Source: CAYTNY01 sp964439215
GTDB lineage: Bacteria; Oederibacteriota; PGYV01; CAYTNY01
Reading direction: 5' to 3'
DNA length: 37,928 bases
Assembly (NCBI GenBank): GCA_964439215.1
Contig: CAYTNY010000013.1
Span: forward strand, 1 to 37,928
The position numbers and the translations under genes were made by a program. Shown piece after piece: positions 32,231 through 37,928 of the stretch (positions are counted from its first letter, which is position 1; each line of letters begins with the position of its first letter). Under the pieces are notes generated by a model. It worked only from the letters and a program-made list of their open reading frames with translations. It did not search any database and was not told where the DNA came from.

Positions 32231-32752
32231 ATGAGACATAAGAAGAAAACAAAGTTTTTTTCCAGATCGACAGGCGAAAGAAAGGCGCTGTTTTCAATAC
32301 TGTCCGAACAGCTTTTGGAGCACGGCAGAATTGAAACAACAACAGCTAAAGCCAAGTATTTAAGAACAGTTGTTGAACCTCTTATAACAAGGGCGAAAAA
32401 CGGAACGGTTCATGACCGCAGAGAGGCCGCGAAGATCTTAAAAGGAAAGAAGAGCAGAACGGTAATAAAGAAGCTTTTTGATGAGATAGGGCCCGCTTAC
32501 AGCGAAAGGAACGGCGGATATACAAGGATCCTTAAACTGAAGAACAGAAAAGGGGACAATGCCGAGATTTCCATAATTGAACTTGTTGAAAGAGAAAAAA
32601 TATATAAAACCCAAGAACCGGAAGATGTTAAAGGGAAAAAAGCAAAAGCCGGCAAAGGCACAAAAGAAAAACCGGCAAAAGAAACAAAATCAAAGACGCC
32701 TAAAGCAAAAAAAGAGCCGGCGGAAAAGAAAGAAAAGAAGAAAGAAGCATAA
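32231..32752 (+). CDS. rplQ: 50S ribosomal protein L17 with Lys-rich tail
   Basis: L17 lies near the tunnel exit. The 173-residue protein has a normal core (about 1-122) beginning MRHKKKTKFFSRSTGERKAL and ending around ISIIELVEREK, followed by some 50 residues of almost only Lys, Ala, Glu, Pro, Thr and Gly. Comparable tails occur in other phyla but are not part of the standard L17 fold of 115-130 residues. AAGGAG precedes the ATG. No terminator separates it from the aldolase gene. Confidence 0.95.
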   Translation: MRHKKKTKFFSRSTGERKALFSILSEQLLEHGRIETTTAKAKYLRTVVEPLITRAKNGTVHDRREAAKILKGKKSRTVIKKLFDEIGPAYSERNGGYTRILKLKNRKGDNAEISIIELVEREKIYKTQEPEDVKGKKAKAGKGTKEKPAKETKSKTPKAKKEPAEKKEKKKEA

Positions 32753-32787
32753 AACAGAGCTGAAAATAACATCCAGGAGGTAACATC

Positions 32788-33720
32788 ATGCCGTTGACAG
32801 GAACAAAAGAAATGTTTGAAAAAGCGAATAAAGAAGGCTATGCGGTAGGGGCTTTTAACGTAAATGATATGGAAATTCTGCAGGGAATAGCGGATGCCGC
32901 AAAAGAGGAAAATGCTCCTCTGATACTTCAGGTATCGGCAGGCGCCAGAAAGTATGCAAGGCCGGGTTACCTGGTGAAACTTGTTGAAGCAGCGATTGAG
33001 GATACGGGCCTTCCTATTGCCCTTCATCTTGATCATGGCGAGGATTTTGAAATATGCAAAGCCTGTGTGGATAACGGATTTTCTTCGGTTATGATAGATG
33101 CTTCCAGGTTTTCGCTGGAAGAGAATATAAAGATCACAAAACAGGTTGTTGATTACGCGCACGATAAAGGCGTTGTTGTTGAAGCTGAACTGGGGAAACT
33201 TGCCGGAATAGAAGATGATGTGAACGTATCCGAGGCTGACGCTAAATTTACCCACCCTGATGAAGCGGCAGAGCTTATATCAAAGACAGGTGTTGATTCT
33301 CTGGCTGTAGCAATAGGAACCAGCCACGGCGCTTTTAAGTTTAAAGGCGAGGCTAAACTTGATTTTGACAGGCTTGAAAAAATAATGAAAGCAATACCTG
33401 CGGGTTATCCGCTTGTTCTGCACGGGGCGTCATCAGTACCGCAGGACCTCGTTGAAAAATGCAATAAATACGGCGGAAAAATGCCGAATGCCAAAGGTGT
33501 TCCTGAAGATTTTCTCAGAAGAGCGGCGGCAATGGGTGTTGCGAAAATAAATATTGATTCTGATCTGAGGCTTGCAATGACCGCAACAGTAAGGGAAGTG
33601 TTTGCCGAAAAGCCGGAAGAGTTTGATCCGAGGAAGTATCTGGGACCCGCAAGAGACGCGATCAAAGCGGTTGTTCAGCATAAAATAAAAAATGTTCTGG
33701 GATGCTCCGGAAAAGCTTAA
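32788..33720 (+). CDS. fba: Fructose-1,6-bisphosphate aldolase, class II
   Basis: This zinc enzyme cleaves fructose 1,6-bisphosphate to dihydroxyacetone phosphate and glyceraldehyde 3-phosphate. The 310-residue protein has HLDHG (80-84) with catalytic D82 and zinc ligand H83, zinc ligands H180 (GTSHG) and H212 (LHGAS), and NIDSDLR near the C terminus. Related tagatose-bisphosphate aldolases are the main alternative. AGGAGG precedes the ATG. It follows rplQ after 35 nt with no visible promoter, so it is probably co-transcribed with the ribosomal genes and ended by the terminator at 33744. Confidence 0.92.
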   Translation: MPLTGTKEMFEKANKEGYAVGAFNVNDMEILQGIADAAKEENAPLILQVSAGARKYARPGYLVKLVEAAIEDTGLPIALHLDHGEDFEICKACVDNGFSSVMIDASRFSLEENIKITKQVVDYAHDKGVVVEAELGKLAGIEDDVNVSEADAKFTHPDEAAELISKTGVDSLAVAIGTSHGAFKFKGEAKLDFDRLEKIMKAIPAGYPLVLHGASSVPQDLVEKCNKYGGKMPNAKGVPEDFLRRAAAMGVAKINIDSDLRLAMTATVREVFAEKPEEFDPRKYLGPARDAIKAVVQHKIKNVLGCSGKA

Positions 33721-33743
33721 AAAAATAAGATTAAAATTCATAT

Positions 33744-33781
33744 AAAAAAAAAGGCGCGGTTTTAACCGCGCCTTTTTTTTT
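33744..33781. terminator. Bidirectional intrinsic terminator
   Basis: GGCGCGG and CCGCGCC form a stem around TTTTAA (two further A-T pairs possible), flanked by nine A residues before and nine T residues after. It therefore works on both strands, ending the ribosomal/fba transcript from the left and the convergent minus-strand gene from the right. Confidence 0.93.
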
Positions 33782-33811
33782 ATGCTGTATGTTCCCGTGT
33801 TCCTGCCTTAA

Positions 33812-34201
33812 TTAAAGCACTATACCTTTTCTTGACATGCGGGCAAGAAGTTTTTTTGTTTCGGATTCTGCTTTTCTTTGGGCTTTAAGAGCGTTTTTGG
33901 CGGCTTTTTTTTCTGCCAGAAACGCCATTTTTTCGGCGCGTTTTTCAGCCCTGATTATTCTTAAATGCGCAAGTTTTTCATTGCGTCTGGACTGCTTTAT
34001 CACTTTGAGAAGATGCTGTTTTCTTTTTGCTTTCTTTCTTTTTTCGGCGAATTTCTCTAAAAACGCGTCCAGAGAGCCTTTTAGTTCAAAAGCAGTATTG
34101 TTGCCTTTGATCTTGTCGTAGATAAAAACTTCTTTGTTGTAAGGATTGTAATATATGGTGCGTGCCTTGTCATTGAGAACAATTGTCTGAACAGGATACA
34201 T
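33812..34201 (-). CDS. Hypothetical basic coiled-coil protein
   Basis: I do not recognise this 129-residue protein. The first 45 residues look globular, with the strand-like VQTIVLNDKARTIYYNP and NKEVFIYDKI. From about residue 50 to the end it is almost wholly Lys, Arg, Ala, Glu and Gln and should form a long basic helix, ending RMSRKGIVL. No cysteine, signal peptide or transmembrane segment is seen. The ATG at 34201 lies 8 nt after GGAGG; a GTG at 34210 overlaps that site and is rejected. It has its own promoter, converges on the fba terminator, and might bind nucleic acid, which is only a guess from charge. Confidence 0.72.
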   Translation of the reverse strand: MYPVQTIVLNDKARTIYYNPYNKEVFIYDKIKGNNTAFELKGSLDAFLEKFAEKRKKAKRKQHLLKVIKQSRRNEKLAHLRIIRAEKRAEKMAFLAEKKAAKNALKAQRKAESETKKLLARMSRKGIVL

Positions 34202-34235
34202 AACAATCACCTCCTTGTTTTATCTTTCTATACAT

Positions 34236-34268
34236 AGTATATAGGTTTAAAATAAAAAATCAAGTCAA
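34236..34268 (-). promoter_or_regulatory. Promoter of the minus-strand basic protein
   Basis: On the minus strand, TTGATT (34258-34263) and TATACT (34236-34241) are 16 nt apart; TTGACT at 34263-34268 is a second possible -35 with longer spacing. Transcription would start about 25-30 nt before the ATG at 34201. The AT-rich composition makes the exact boxes uncertain. Confidence 0.5.
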
Positions 34269-34306
34269 TAAAGAGACCGGGGCTCCTATTCATTCTCTTA
34301 TCCCTG

Positions 34307-34335
34307 TTTCTGTTTTATGTTTTATTTGTTATAAT
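34307..34335 (+). promoter_or_regulatory. Extended -10 promoter of the YjbQ-family gene
   Basis: TATAAT at 34330-34335 is a perfect -10 box and is preceded by TG at 34327-34328, an extended -10. The -35 is weak (TTTCTG, 34307-34312, 17-nt spacing). The start codon of the next gene is about 28 nt past the expected transcription start. Confidence 0.65.
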
Positions 34336-34370
34336 AAATTCTGTAAAAAACAAATGAAGGAGGAAATGGT

Positions 34371-34784
34371 ATGAAATCGCATACGAAATATCTTGTTTTT
34401 AACACAAAAGAACAAATGGAGTTTATAAATATCACAGAGGATGTGGAGAAGGAGCTTGAAAAATCCGGGATTAAAGAGGGCCTGTGCCTGGTATCTGCCA
34501 TGCATATAACCGCATCTGTTTATATTAATGATAATGAAAGCGGGCTTATAGAGGATATAAAAGAGTGGCTGCAGAAACTGGCTCCTAAAGGGCCTGATTA
34601 CCGGCACCATAGAACCGGAGAAACCAACGGGGACGCGCATCTTAAGAATCTTATTATGCATAATCAGGTTGTTGTGCCTGTTACGGCCGGAAAACCTGAT
34701 TTCGGGCCATGGCAGCAGATCTTTTACGCGGAATTTGACGGCAGGAGGAAAAAGCGGGCAATAATAAAAATAATAGGTGAATGA
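34371..34784 (+). CDS. YjbQ/UPF0047 family protein
   Basis: The 137-residue protein belongs to the YjbQ (UPF0047) family, beta-barrel trimers with a conserved His cluster. Some members have weak thiamine phosphate synthase activity in genetic tests, but the true role is unsettled. Features seen are HITASVYINDNESGL (45-59), YRHH (77-80), GDAH (87-90) and GPWQQIFYAEFDGRRKKR near the end. The ATG is 7 nt after GGAGG; an ATG at 34366 closes at once. Its TGA overlaps the ATG of the following gene (ATGA), so the two are coupled. Confidence 0.87.
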   Translation: MKSHTKYLVFNTKEQMEFINITEDVEKELEKSGIKEGLCLVSAMHITASVYINDNESGLIEDIKEWLQKLAPKGPDYRHHRTGETNGDAHLKNLIMHNQVVVPVTAGKPDFGPWQQIFYAEFDGRRKKRAIIKIIGE

Positions 34785-35776
34785 AAGTAATGTTTGAGCG
34801 GATAAGAAAAATATATGATCCCGGGCGTGTGCAGTGGGACGGCAGAAAAAATCATTATTTTGAGGGATGGTATTTTAAATCTGTTTCCGCGGATCGTTCT
34901 TCGGCGGCTGCGGTTATTCCGGGTTTTTCGGTTGAAAAAGACACAAGGCATTCATTTATCCAGTTTTATGACGCTGTCAGGCGGAAATCGTATTATTTCA
35001 GGTACGGTTTTGAGGATTTTCTGTATTCAAAAAAAAAGTTTGAGGTATCTGTGGGAAAAAGCGGATTTTCCGCTGAAAGCATGCATCTGGATATTGAATC
35101 GCAGGGAACCCGCATAAAAGGGGGGCTTGAGTTTGAAAGAATAGCGCCCTGGCCTGTTACATTTTTGTCGCCGGGCGTTATGGGCTGGTATTCTTTTGTT
35201 CCGGGCATGGAATGTTATCACGGAGTGTTGAGTTTTGATCATCGCATCAAAGGAGTTCTTGAGATCAATGGTGAAGTTATTGATTTTACAGAAGGCAGGG
35301 GATACTGTGAAAAAGACTGGGGTGTTTCAATGCCGTCTTCCTGGATTTGGCTTCAGACAAATCATTTTGAGAACAGGGATATTTCTGTTTTTGCATCCAT
35401 CGCGAAAATACCGTTTAGAGGGAGAAGCTTTACGGGTTATATCGCGGGTTTTTATTATAAAGGAAAGATATACAGATTTACGACTTATACGGGGGCGAAA
35501 ATGAAAAACTTGAAAGTTGACAATGCTGTAGTTTCTTTTTTACTGGAAGACAGTAAATACAGGCTTGAAATAAAAGGGCGGAAAAAAGAAGGTGTTGTTC
35601 TTGCTGCGCCTAAATTCGGGAAAATGTCAACTAAGATAACAGAATCTCTTGCGTCGGAGATTTCGGTTGAATTTTACAGAAAAAAGAGAAAAGCCGCCGA
35701 AAAAATATTTGAAGGGACAGGGGAAAATGCCGGACTTGAAATCACGGGAGATATTAAAGAACTGAACGGAGAATGA
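34781..35776 (+). CDS. Tocopherol-cyclase-like protein
   Basis: The 331-residue protein resembles the tocopherol cyclase family (Pfam Tocopherol_cycl) and more distantly the CrtC/AttH lipocalin-like group. Motifs are YFEGWYFK (26-33), GYCEKDWG (174-181) and SSWIWLQTNHF (about 186-196), and the rest is rich in beta strands and aromatics. In plants and cyanobacteria the family closes the chromanol ring of vitamin E. Homologues also occur in bacteria that do not make tocopherol, where the function is unknown, so the cyclase name should not be taken as an activity. It has no signal peptide. It overlaps the YjbQ-family gene by 4 nt and ends 8 nt from a convergent gene. Confidence 0.82.
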   Translation: MKVMFERIRKIYDPGRVQWDGRKNHYFEGWYFKSVSADRSSAAAVIPGFSVEKDTRHSFIQFYDAVRRKSYYFRYGFEDFLYSKKKFEVSVGKSGFSAESMHLDIESQGTRIKGGLEFERIAPWPVTFLSPGVMGWYSFVPGMECYHGVLSFDHRIKGVLEINGEVIDFTEGRGYCEKDWGVSMPSSWIWLQTNHFENRDISVFASIAKIPFRGRSFTGYIAGFYYKGKIYRFTTYTGAKMKNLKVDNAVVSFLLEDSKYRLEIKGRKKEGVVLAAPKFGKMSTKITESLASEISVEFYRKKRKAAEKIFEGTGENAGLEITGDIKELNGE

Positions 35777-35784
35777 ACCGGATA

Positions 35785-36240
35785 TTATTTCTGCAGAAGA
35801 ACGGCTCTTATATCTGTTTCTAAAACGATAAACGGTATAAATGCATGATATCTGCTGTATATCCTGCCTTTTTTATCCAGCACATAAGTTGTGGGTATTG
35901 CTGAAACAGGTCCGAAATCCCTGATAAGCTGCCCGCGCGATGCGGCAACAACCGGAAATCTTATGTTGTTTTCAGCGATATAGTGCCGTGTGTTTTTTTC
36001 AGGGCTTAAAGAGGCGCCGATAACATAGAGATCGTTGCTGTATGCATCTGCAAGTTTTTTTATTTCTTCACTCTGCCGGGCGCAGTAACGGCAGGTTGAA
36101 TTAAATATGCTTACAAGAGTTGCTTTGCCTTTGTTTTTAAACGGTTTTATTTTTTGTCCGTTTATATCCGTATATATGCCTTTTTCGGAGCATCCCGCAA
36201 GAAAAACCGGCAGGAACAAAAGCAGTATGAACCTTTTCAT
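35785..36240 (-). CDS. TlpA-like thioredoxin-fold lipoprotein, second copy
   Basis: The 151-residue protein has an N-terminal signal with lipobox LAGC (lipid-modified Cys 17), so it should be anchored outside the cytoplasmic membrane. A thioredoxin fold follows, with the active site CRYC (50-53) and a cis-Pro motif AIPTTY (P116). The CRYC pair differs from the WCPPC of the upstream paralogue, implying another redox potential or partner. It starts one base after the upstream stop, with no clear ribosome site, so it is probably translated by coupling. Specific function not known. Confidence 0.88.
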   Translation of the reverse strand: MKRFILLLFLPVFLAGCSEKGIYTDINGQKIKPFKNKGKATLVSIFNSTCRYCARQSEEIKKLADAYSNDLYVIGASLSPEKNTRHYIAENNIRFPVVAASRGQLIRDFGPVSAIPTTYVLDKKGRIYSRYHAFIPFIVLETDIRAVLLQK

Positions 36241-36241
36241 A

Positions 36242-36793
36242 TTACTTGTTTTTTAGTTCTTCGTAGTCCGATTCAAAAACGGATTTGGGCCTGAAACCCA
36301 CATATTTTTTCTGTATTATTCCGTTTTTGTCTATCACAAAAGTTGTGGGAAGCCCCCGTACTCCTCCGTATGCGGCGGAAATCTGTTTTGCTTTGGCGCC
36401 TTCTACAACCGCGACCGGATAGTTTATTTTATTTTCCTCTGCAAATGACAGTACTTTTGACCTTTCATCCATTGCCAGTCCTATCATAATGAAATCTTCT
36501 CCGCCGTAATCCTCCTGCAGCTCAATGAAAAAAGGGATTTCAGCACGGCAGGGCGGACACCAGGTCGCCCAAAAATCAAGAATGACAACTTTGCCTTTGT
36601 GATCGGATAGTTTCAGTGTGTTTCCTGAAATGTCAGTAAGCGAAAAATCCGGTGCTTTGTCTGCGGACGATTCTCCGGCGGACGAGGATTTTTCTGAAGC
36701 GGAGCTTTCCGGTGATTTTTTTGAGCCCATACCGCATGCGGCAAGGGGGAAAAGCATAAGAGCGATCAATATTACGATAAACTGTTTATTCAT
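36242..36793 (-). CDS. TlpA/ResA-like thiol-disulfide oxidoreductase lipoprotein
   Basis: The 183-residue protein has a signal peptide ending in lipobox LAAC (Cys 20), a Ser-rich linker (about 24-45) and a thioredoxin domain with WCPPC (78-82) and cis-Pro GLPTTF (P149). ResA/TlpA proteins reduce disulfides outside the membrane, for example in apocytochrome c. Reductant probably comes through the CcdA-like protein encoded just upstream. The ATG at 36793 follows GGAGGAAA; the frame is open further up, but that part would overlap ccdA and shift the signal peptide inward. Confidence 0.92.
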   Translation of the reverse strand: MNKQFIVILIALMLFPLAACGMGSKKSPESSASEKSSSAGESSADKAPDFSLTDISGNTLKLSDHKGKVVILDFWATWCPPCRAEIPFFIELQEDYGGEDFIMIGLAMDERSKVLSFAEENKINYPVAVVEGAKAKQISAAYGGVRGLPTTFVIDKNGIIQKKYVGFRPKSVFESDYEELKNK

Positions 36794-36810
36794 TTCTTTC
36801 CTCCGTTTTT

Positions 36811-37551
36811 TTATCCCGCGGTGGGGATAAATGATTGAAAAAAGACGGTTATTTTTACAAGCCCGCCTGTTATCATTAACAGCCCTATTATAATAAGTAA
36901 AATTCCCGCTGTCCATTCAATTATGCTGAAATATTTTTTTATCCGGTCATAACTTTTGAGAAAAAGCGTTATACTTGCCGCTGCCAGCATAAAAGGGATC
37001 GCAAGCCCCATAGAATAAAAAGAAAGGAGCAGAAGCCCTTGTCCCATAGAAGTCTGAGTTGCCGCAAGGGCAAGTATACCCGCCAGGATGGGGCCGATAC
37101 AGGGCGTCCAGCCGAAAGCAAAAGCGAGCCCAAGCAGGAATGATTCAAACAAATTTATACGCTTCTGCGGGAGGCGGATCCTTTTTTCTCTGTAAAGAGT
37201 TTTAATCTTGAATATGCCGGTCAAATGAAGCCCCAGTATAATAACGGCAAATCCCGCAATTTTGGAAAGGATATCCAGGTGCTGCAGGAGAATACGGCCG
37301 AGGAAAGTCGCGGAGGCGCCGAGAGCTATAAATACAGAGGAAAAACCAATGACAAAAGCAAGGGATGTCCACATAACATCTTTTTTTACTTTTTTCAGGT
37401 CATTTGTATCCTGAAGTTCTTTTAATGAGGCGCCTGAAATAAATGATATGTATCCCGGAATAAGGGGCAGCACGCAGGGAGACAGAAAAGACAGAAACCC
37501 CGCGAAAAATGCGGTAATGAAATTAATGTTCTGCGGCAGTGTGTGCTCCAT
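36811..37551 (-). CDS. ccdA: Cytochrome c biogenesis protein CcdA-like (DsbD transmembrane domain)
   Basis: CcdA passes electrons from cytoplasmic thioredoxin across the membrane to extracytoplasmic thioredoxin-like proteins. The 246-residue protein has about six hydrophobic helices and the two redox cysteines, C26 in LSPCVLPLIPGY and C151 in GWTPCIGPIL, placed in the family's pseudo-symmetric repeats. It is the first gene of a three-gene operon with the two TlpA-like lipoproteins. The ATG has a moderate AGAGG site 8 nt before. No cytochrome c gene is visible, so the target could be cytochromes or other secreted proteins. Confidence 0.93.
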   Translation of the reverse strand: MEHTLPQNINFITAFFAGFLSFLSPCVLPLIPGYISFISGASLKELQDTNDLKKVKKDVMWTSLAFVIGFSSVFIALGASATFLGRILLQHLDILSKIAGFAVIILGLHLTGIFKIKTLYREKRIRLPQKRINLFESFLLGLAFAFGWTPCIGPILAGILALAATQTSMGQGLLLLSFYSMGLAIPFMLAAASITLFLKSYDRIKKYFSIIEWTAGILLIIIGLLMITGGLVKITVFFQSFIPTAG

Positions 37552-37576
37552 TTAAACAACCTCTATATTCAGTTAT

Positions 37577-37589
37577 TGTCATATTGACA
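37577..37589. promoter_or_regulatory. Palindrome at the ccdA transcription start
   Basis: TGTCATATTGACA is a perfect 5-bp inverted repeat with a TAT centre. It covers the expected transcription start of the ccdA operon, a usual place for a repressor operator. No regulator is encoded in the window. Confidence 0.4.
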
Positions 37590-37595
37590 TAAATA

Positions 37596-37624
37596 CATAT
37601 ATCATAAAAATTATGATATGTCAA
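37596..37624 (-). promoter_or_regulatory. Promoter of the ccdA-tlpA operon
   Basis: On the minus strand, consensus TTGACA (37619-37624) and TATATG (37596-37601) are exactly 17 nt apart. The start would be near 37589, leaving a 38-nt leader before the ccdA ATG. The spacer contains a perfect inverted repeat. Confidence 0.75.
37599..37619. promoter_or_regulatory. Operator-like inverted repeat in the ccdA promoter
   Basis: ATATCATAA and TTATGATAT form a perfect 9-bp inverted repeat with a 3-nt centre, filling the spacer between the -35 and -10 boxes. Binding by a dimeric repressor would block polymerase. It loosely recalls AT-rich sites of Fur/PerR-type regulators, but the match is not close enough to assign. 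Confidence 0.5.
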
Positions 37625-37636
37625 GTTCTGCAGAAC
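37625..37636. promoter_or_regulatory. 12-bp perfect palindrome upstream of the ccdA -35 box
   Basis: GTTCTGCAGAAC is a perfect palindrome adjoining the -35 box, where an activator or a second repressor unit could bind. It does not match the orientation of the LexA box of Gram-positives (GAAC-N4-GTTC). Confidence 0.35.
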
Positions 37637-37812
37637 ATTATAAGGATTATCAGGGAAAAAGCAAGAAAATTGAGAGCCGCAGCCGGAGGCTTTTATCCGG
37701 CGGTGTTTCGGGCTGAAATGTAAAATGAATTGCAACACCTGAAACATCCGGAAATACATCGAAATACAACTCTCTCTAATTCTTTTTTTGATTATATTTA
37801 AAGTAAGTACCG
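37637..37812. other. Non-coding stretch with small inverted repeats
   Basis: No credible gene is seen. Small hairpins include GCCGGA/TCCGGC (37682-37701) and GGTGTT/AACACC (37702-37739). A minus-strand open frame (37523-37825) runs through the ccdA promoter and has no ribosome site or family resemblance. Confidence 0.4.
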
Positions 37813-37840
37813 GCAAAGCATGCAAGCATTCATCCTTTGC
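37813..37840. repeat. Imperfect inverted repeat
   Basis: GCAAAGCATG and CATCCTTTGC pair at nine of ten positions around CAAGCATT. TCCTT at 37833-37837 can instead pair with AAGGA at 37847-37851, so two local folds compete. Confidence 0.55.
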
Positions 37841-37867
37841 TCGTCGAAGGAGAGGGAATTAGTATAC

Positions 37868-37894
37868 CCTCCACCTCTATGGGGGAGGATAGAG
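37868..37894. repeat. Overlapping alternative hairpins
   Basis: CCTCC (37868-37872) can pair with GGAGG (37884-37888), or CTCTAT (37875-37880) with ATAGAG (37889-37894). These two stems interleave and so exclude each other unless they form a pseudoknot. Confidence 0.4.
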
Positions 37895-37928
37895 TATGTT
37901 ACAGGCAGTCTTTCGGCCTGTTACATAC
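37894..37928. repeat. Long inverted repeat at the window edge
   Basis: GTATGTTACAGGC and GCCTGTTACATAC pair at 12 of 13 positions around AGTCTTTCG, with one T-T mismatch. The repeat ends at the last base of the window, so what follows (T-run, further repeats or a gene) is unseen. A terminator stem, a regulatory RNA or one unit of a palindromic repeat family are all possible. Confidence 0.6.

Noticed and set aside
32497..33255. 252-residue minus-strand frame opposite rplQ and fba
   Set aside because: It is antisense to two clear genes; its residues mirror their codon bias and no ribosome site is seen. Other long antisense frames, such as 7272-7904 and 25796-26473, are rejected on the same grounds.
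37625..37636. LexA/SOS box upstream of ccdA
   Set aside because: The half-sites are in the reverse order to the Gram-positive box and do not fit the E. coli consensus; no SOS gene is nearby.
37523..37825. 100-residue minus-strand frame upstream of ccdA
   Set aside because: It spans the ccdA promoter and start codon, and shows no recognisable domain or ribosome site.
37813..37928. CRISPR array at the right edge
   Set aside because: The inverted repeats differ from one another, and no direct repeat with regular spacers is present in the visible sequence.

Overview
This window is a bacterial core chromosome segment carrying almost the whole transcription and translation gene string as one co-directional block (about 156-33720, + strand), followed by a small accessory tail (33812-37928). 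The organism cannot be named from sequence alone. Clues are strong AGGAGG-type ribosome binding sites, AUA as main Ile codon and AGA/AGG as main Arg codons even in tuf, zinc-type S4, S14, L24 and L36, a zinc-lid adenylate kinase, and fused beta-str-S10-spc-alpha operons. These suit a deep-branching or uncultured lineage with moderate to low GC; placement needs a phylogeny.

Layout: (1) 156-12768: tRNA-Thr, tuf copy 1, rpmG, tRNA-Trp, secE, nusG, rplK, rplA, rplJ, rplL, rpoB, rpoC, ending in a GC-rich hairpin. (2) 12769-13084: a non-coding break with a near-consensus promoter and a leader containing a terminator-like hairpin. (3) 13085-33720: rpsL, rpsG, fusA, tuf copy 2, then the S10 cluster (rpsJ to rpsQ), the spc cluster (rplN to secY, adk, map, infA, rpmJ), the alpha cluster (rpsM, rpsK, rpsD, rpoA, rplQ) and class II fructose-bisphosphate aldolase, closed by a bidirectional terminator at 33744-33781. 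Gaps are mostly under 40 nt and several genes overlap, so long polycistronic messages are likely. The few longer gaps (rplL-rpoB, tuf-rpsJ, rpmJ-rpsM, rpsK-rpsD) each hold a hairpin.

(4) 33812-37551: a basic orphan protein on the minus strand; a plus-strand pair of a YjbQ-family protein and a tocopherol-cyclase-like protein with overlapping start and stop; and a minus-strand thiol-redox operon (CcdA-like membrane protein, then two TlpA/ResA-like lipoproteins) with its own promoter overlapped by inverted repeats. (5) 37552-37928: no convincing gene, but dense imperfect inverted repeats, the last reaching the window edge.

Most of the window is conserved housekeeping sequence. The observations most worth following are the str-operon leader with mutually exclusive hairpins, the perfect tuf duplication whose identity stops within 3 nt of the coding region, the restriction of non-ATG starts to 30S protein genes, the YjbQ/tocopherol-cyclase-like pair, and the structured 3' edge. 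I found no convincing unknown multi-gene system.
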